Origin: Nocardia caishijiensis NBRC 108228
Lineage (GTDB): Bacteria; Actinomycetota; Actinomycetes; Mycobacteriales; Mycobacteriaceae
Reading direction: 5' to 3'
NCBI RefSeq assembly: GCF_001612825.1
Contig: NZ_BDBE01000009.1
Location: forward strand, 1 to 40,358
Length of the DNA: 40,358 nt
Positions 40,301 through 40,358 of the stretch are shown here, piece by piece. Numbering within the stretch: the first letter of the stretch is position 1; each line of letters starts with the position of its first letter. A program made the translations under genes and the position numbers. The notes beneath the pieces were generated by a model. That model saw only the letters and a program-made list of their open reading frames with translations, was not told where the DNA came from and ran no database searches.

Positions 40301-40358
40301 TTCGGGGTGGTTGGGGGGCTTTTGTATTGCGCCCACAGAGGTACTGGCGGTGTTTGTT

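Overview
The window is about 40 kb of a GC-rich (roughly 70 percent G+C, strongly C/G-ending codons) chromosome of a mycolic-acid actinobacterium. A complete yrbE-mce operon with a Mce-associated protein, a ugpAEBC cassette in mycobacterial gene order, an LppU-type lipoprotein and an L,D-transpeptidase all point to Mycobacteriales. Nocardia or a close relative (Rhodococcus) is the best guess; this is inferred from gene content, not from a marker gene. I see no tRNA, rRNA, insertion sequence, prophage or CRISPR array. Most of the region reads as stable chromosome with many tightly packed operons.

Layout. 1-2.3 kb: CCA-adding tRNA nucleotidyltransferase, convergent with an uncharacterised beta-rich protein; their stop codons share one CTAG. 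2.4-5.6 kb: molybdate cassette (HTH+Mop regulator, modA, modB, modC) translationally coupled by 4-bp overlaps. 5.7-8.1 kb: 5-oxoprolinase genes pxpA, pxpB, pxpC, followed by a decayed tandem copy of the pxpC 3' end. 8.1-10.3 kb: an MFS exporter divergent from a pirin. 10.3-12.2 kb: an actinobacterial developmental-type module, with a small hypothetical protein divergent from an XRE/DUF5753 regulator and its DUF397 partner. 12.4-15.8 kb: RibD/DHFR-like reductase, M13 (Zmp1-like) metalloprotease and an MBL-fold hydrolase. 15.9-17.2 kb: Fic protein with a C-terminal winged helix and phased repeats in front of it. 17.2-21.5 kb: ugpAEBC on the minus strand, with a 40-bp perfect dyad before ugpA. 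21.7-25.5 kb: L,D-transpeptidase, cytochrome P450 and a beta-lactamase-fold esterase, all on the minus strand. 25.6-27.0 kb: LppU-like lipoprotein and a secreted S1 protease, convergent on one shared terminator. 27.4-37.0 kb: yrbEA-yrbEB-mceA to mceF, then a hairpin, then the Mce-associated membrane protein and a 20-bp terminator. 37.0-40.0 kb: RNase HI, an SRPBCC protein, L-2-hydroxyglutarate oxidase and a membrane-anchored hypothetical, all on the minus strand. The last 300 bases hold an operator-like dyad and a promoter followed at once by nested inverted repeats.

How the parts work together. The Mce operon encodes a complete lipid/sterol-type importer: two permeases, six MCE-domain proteins and one accessory protein; its ATPase (MceG) is not in the window. 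The Ugp cassette carries its own ATPase and probably imports glycerophosphodiesters. The Mod cassette probably senses molybdate through the Mop domain of its first gene. The least explained items are the nested inverted repeats at 40.2-40.3 kb, the phased AGTAA repeats before the Fic gene, the dyad before ugpA and the uncharacterised proteins at 10.3 and 39.3 kb. Family assignments come from reading motifs in the translated sequence; no database search was run.
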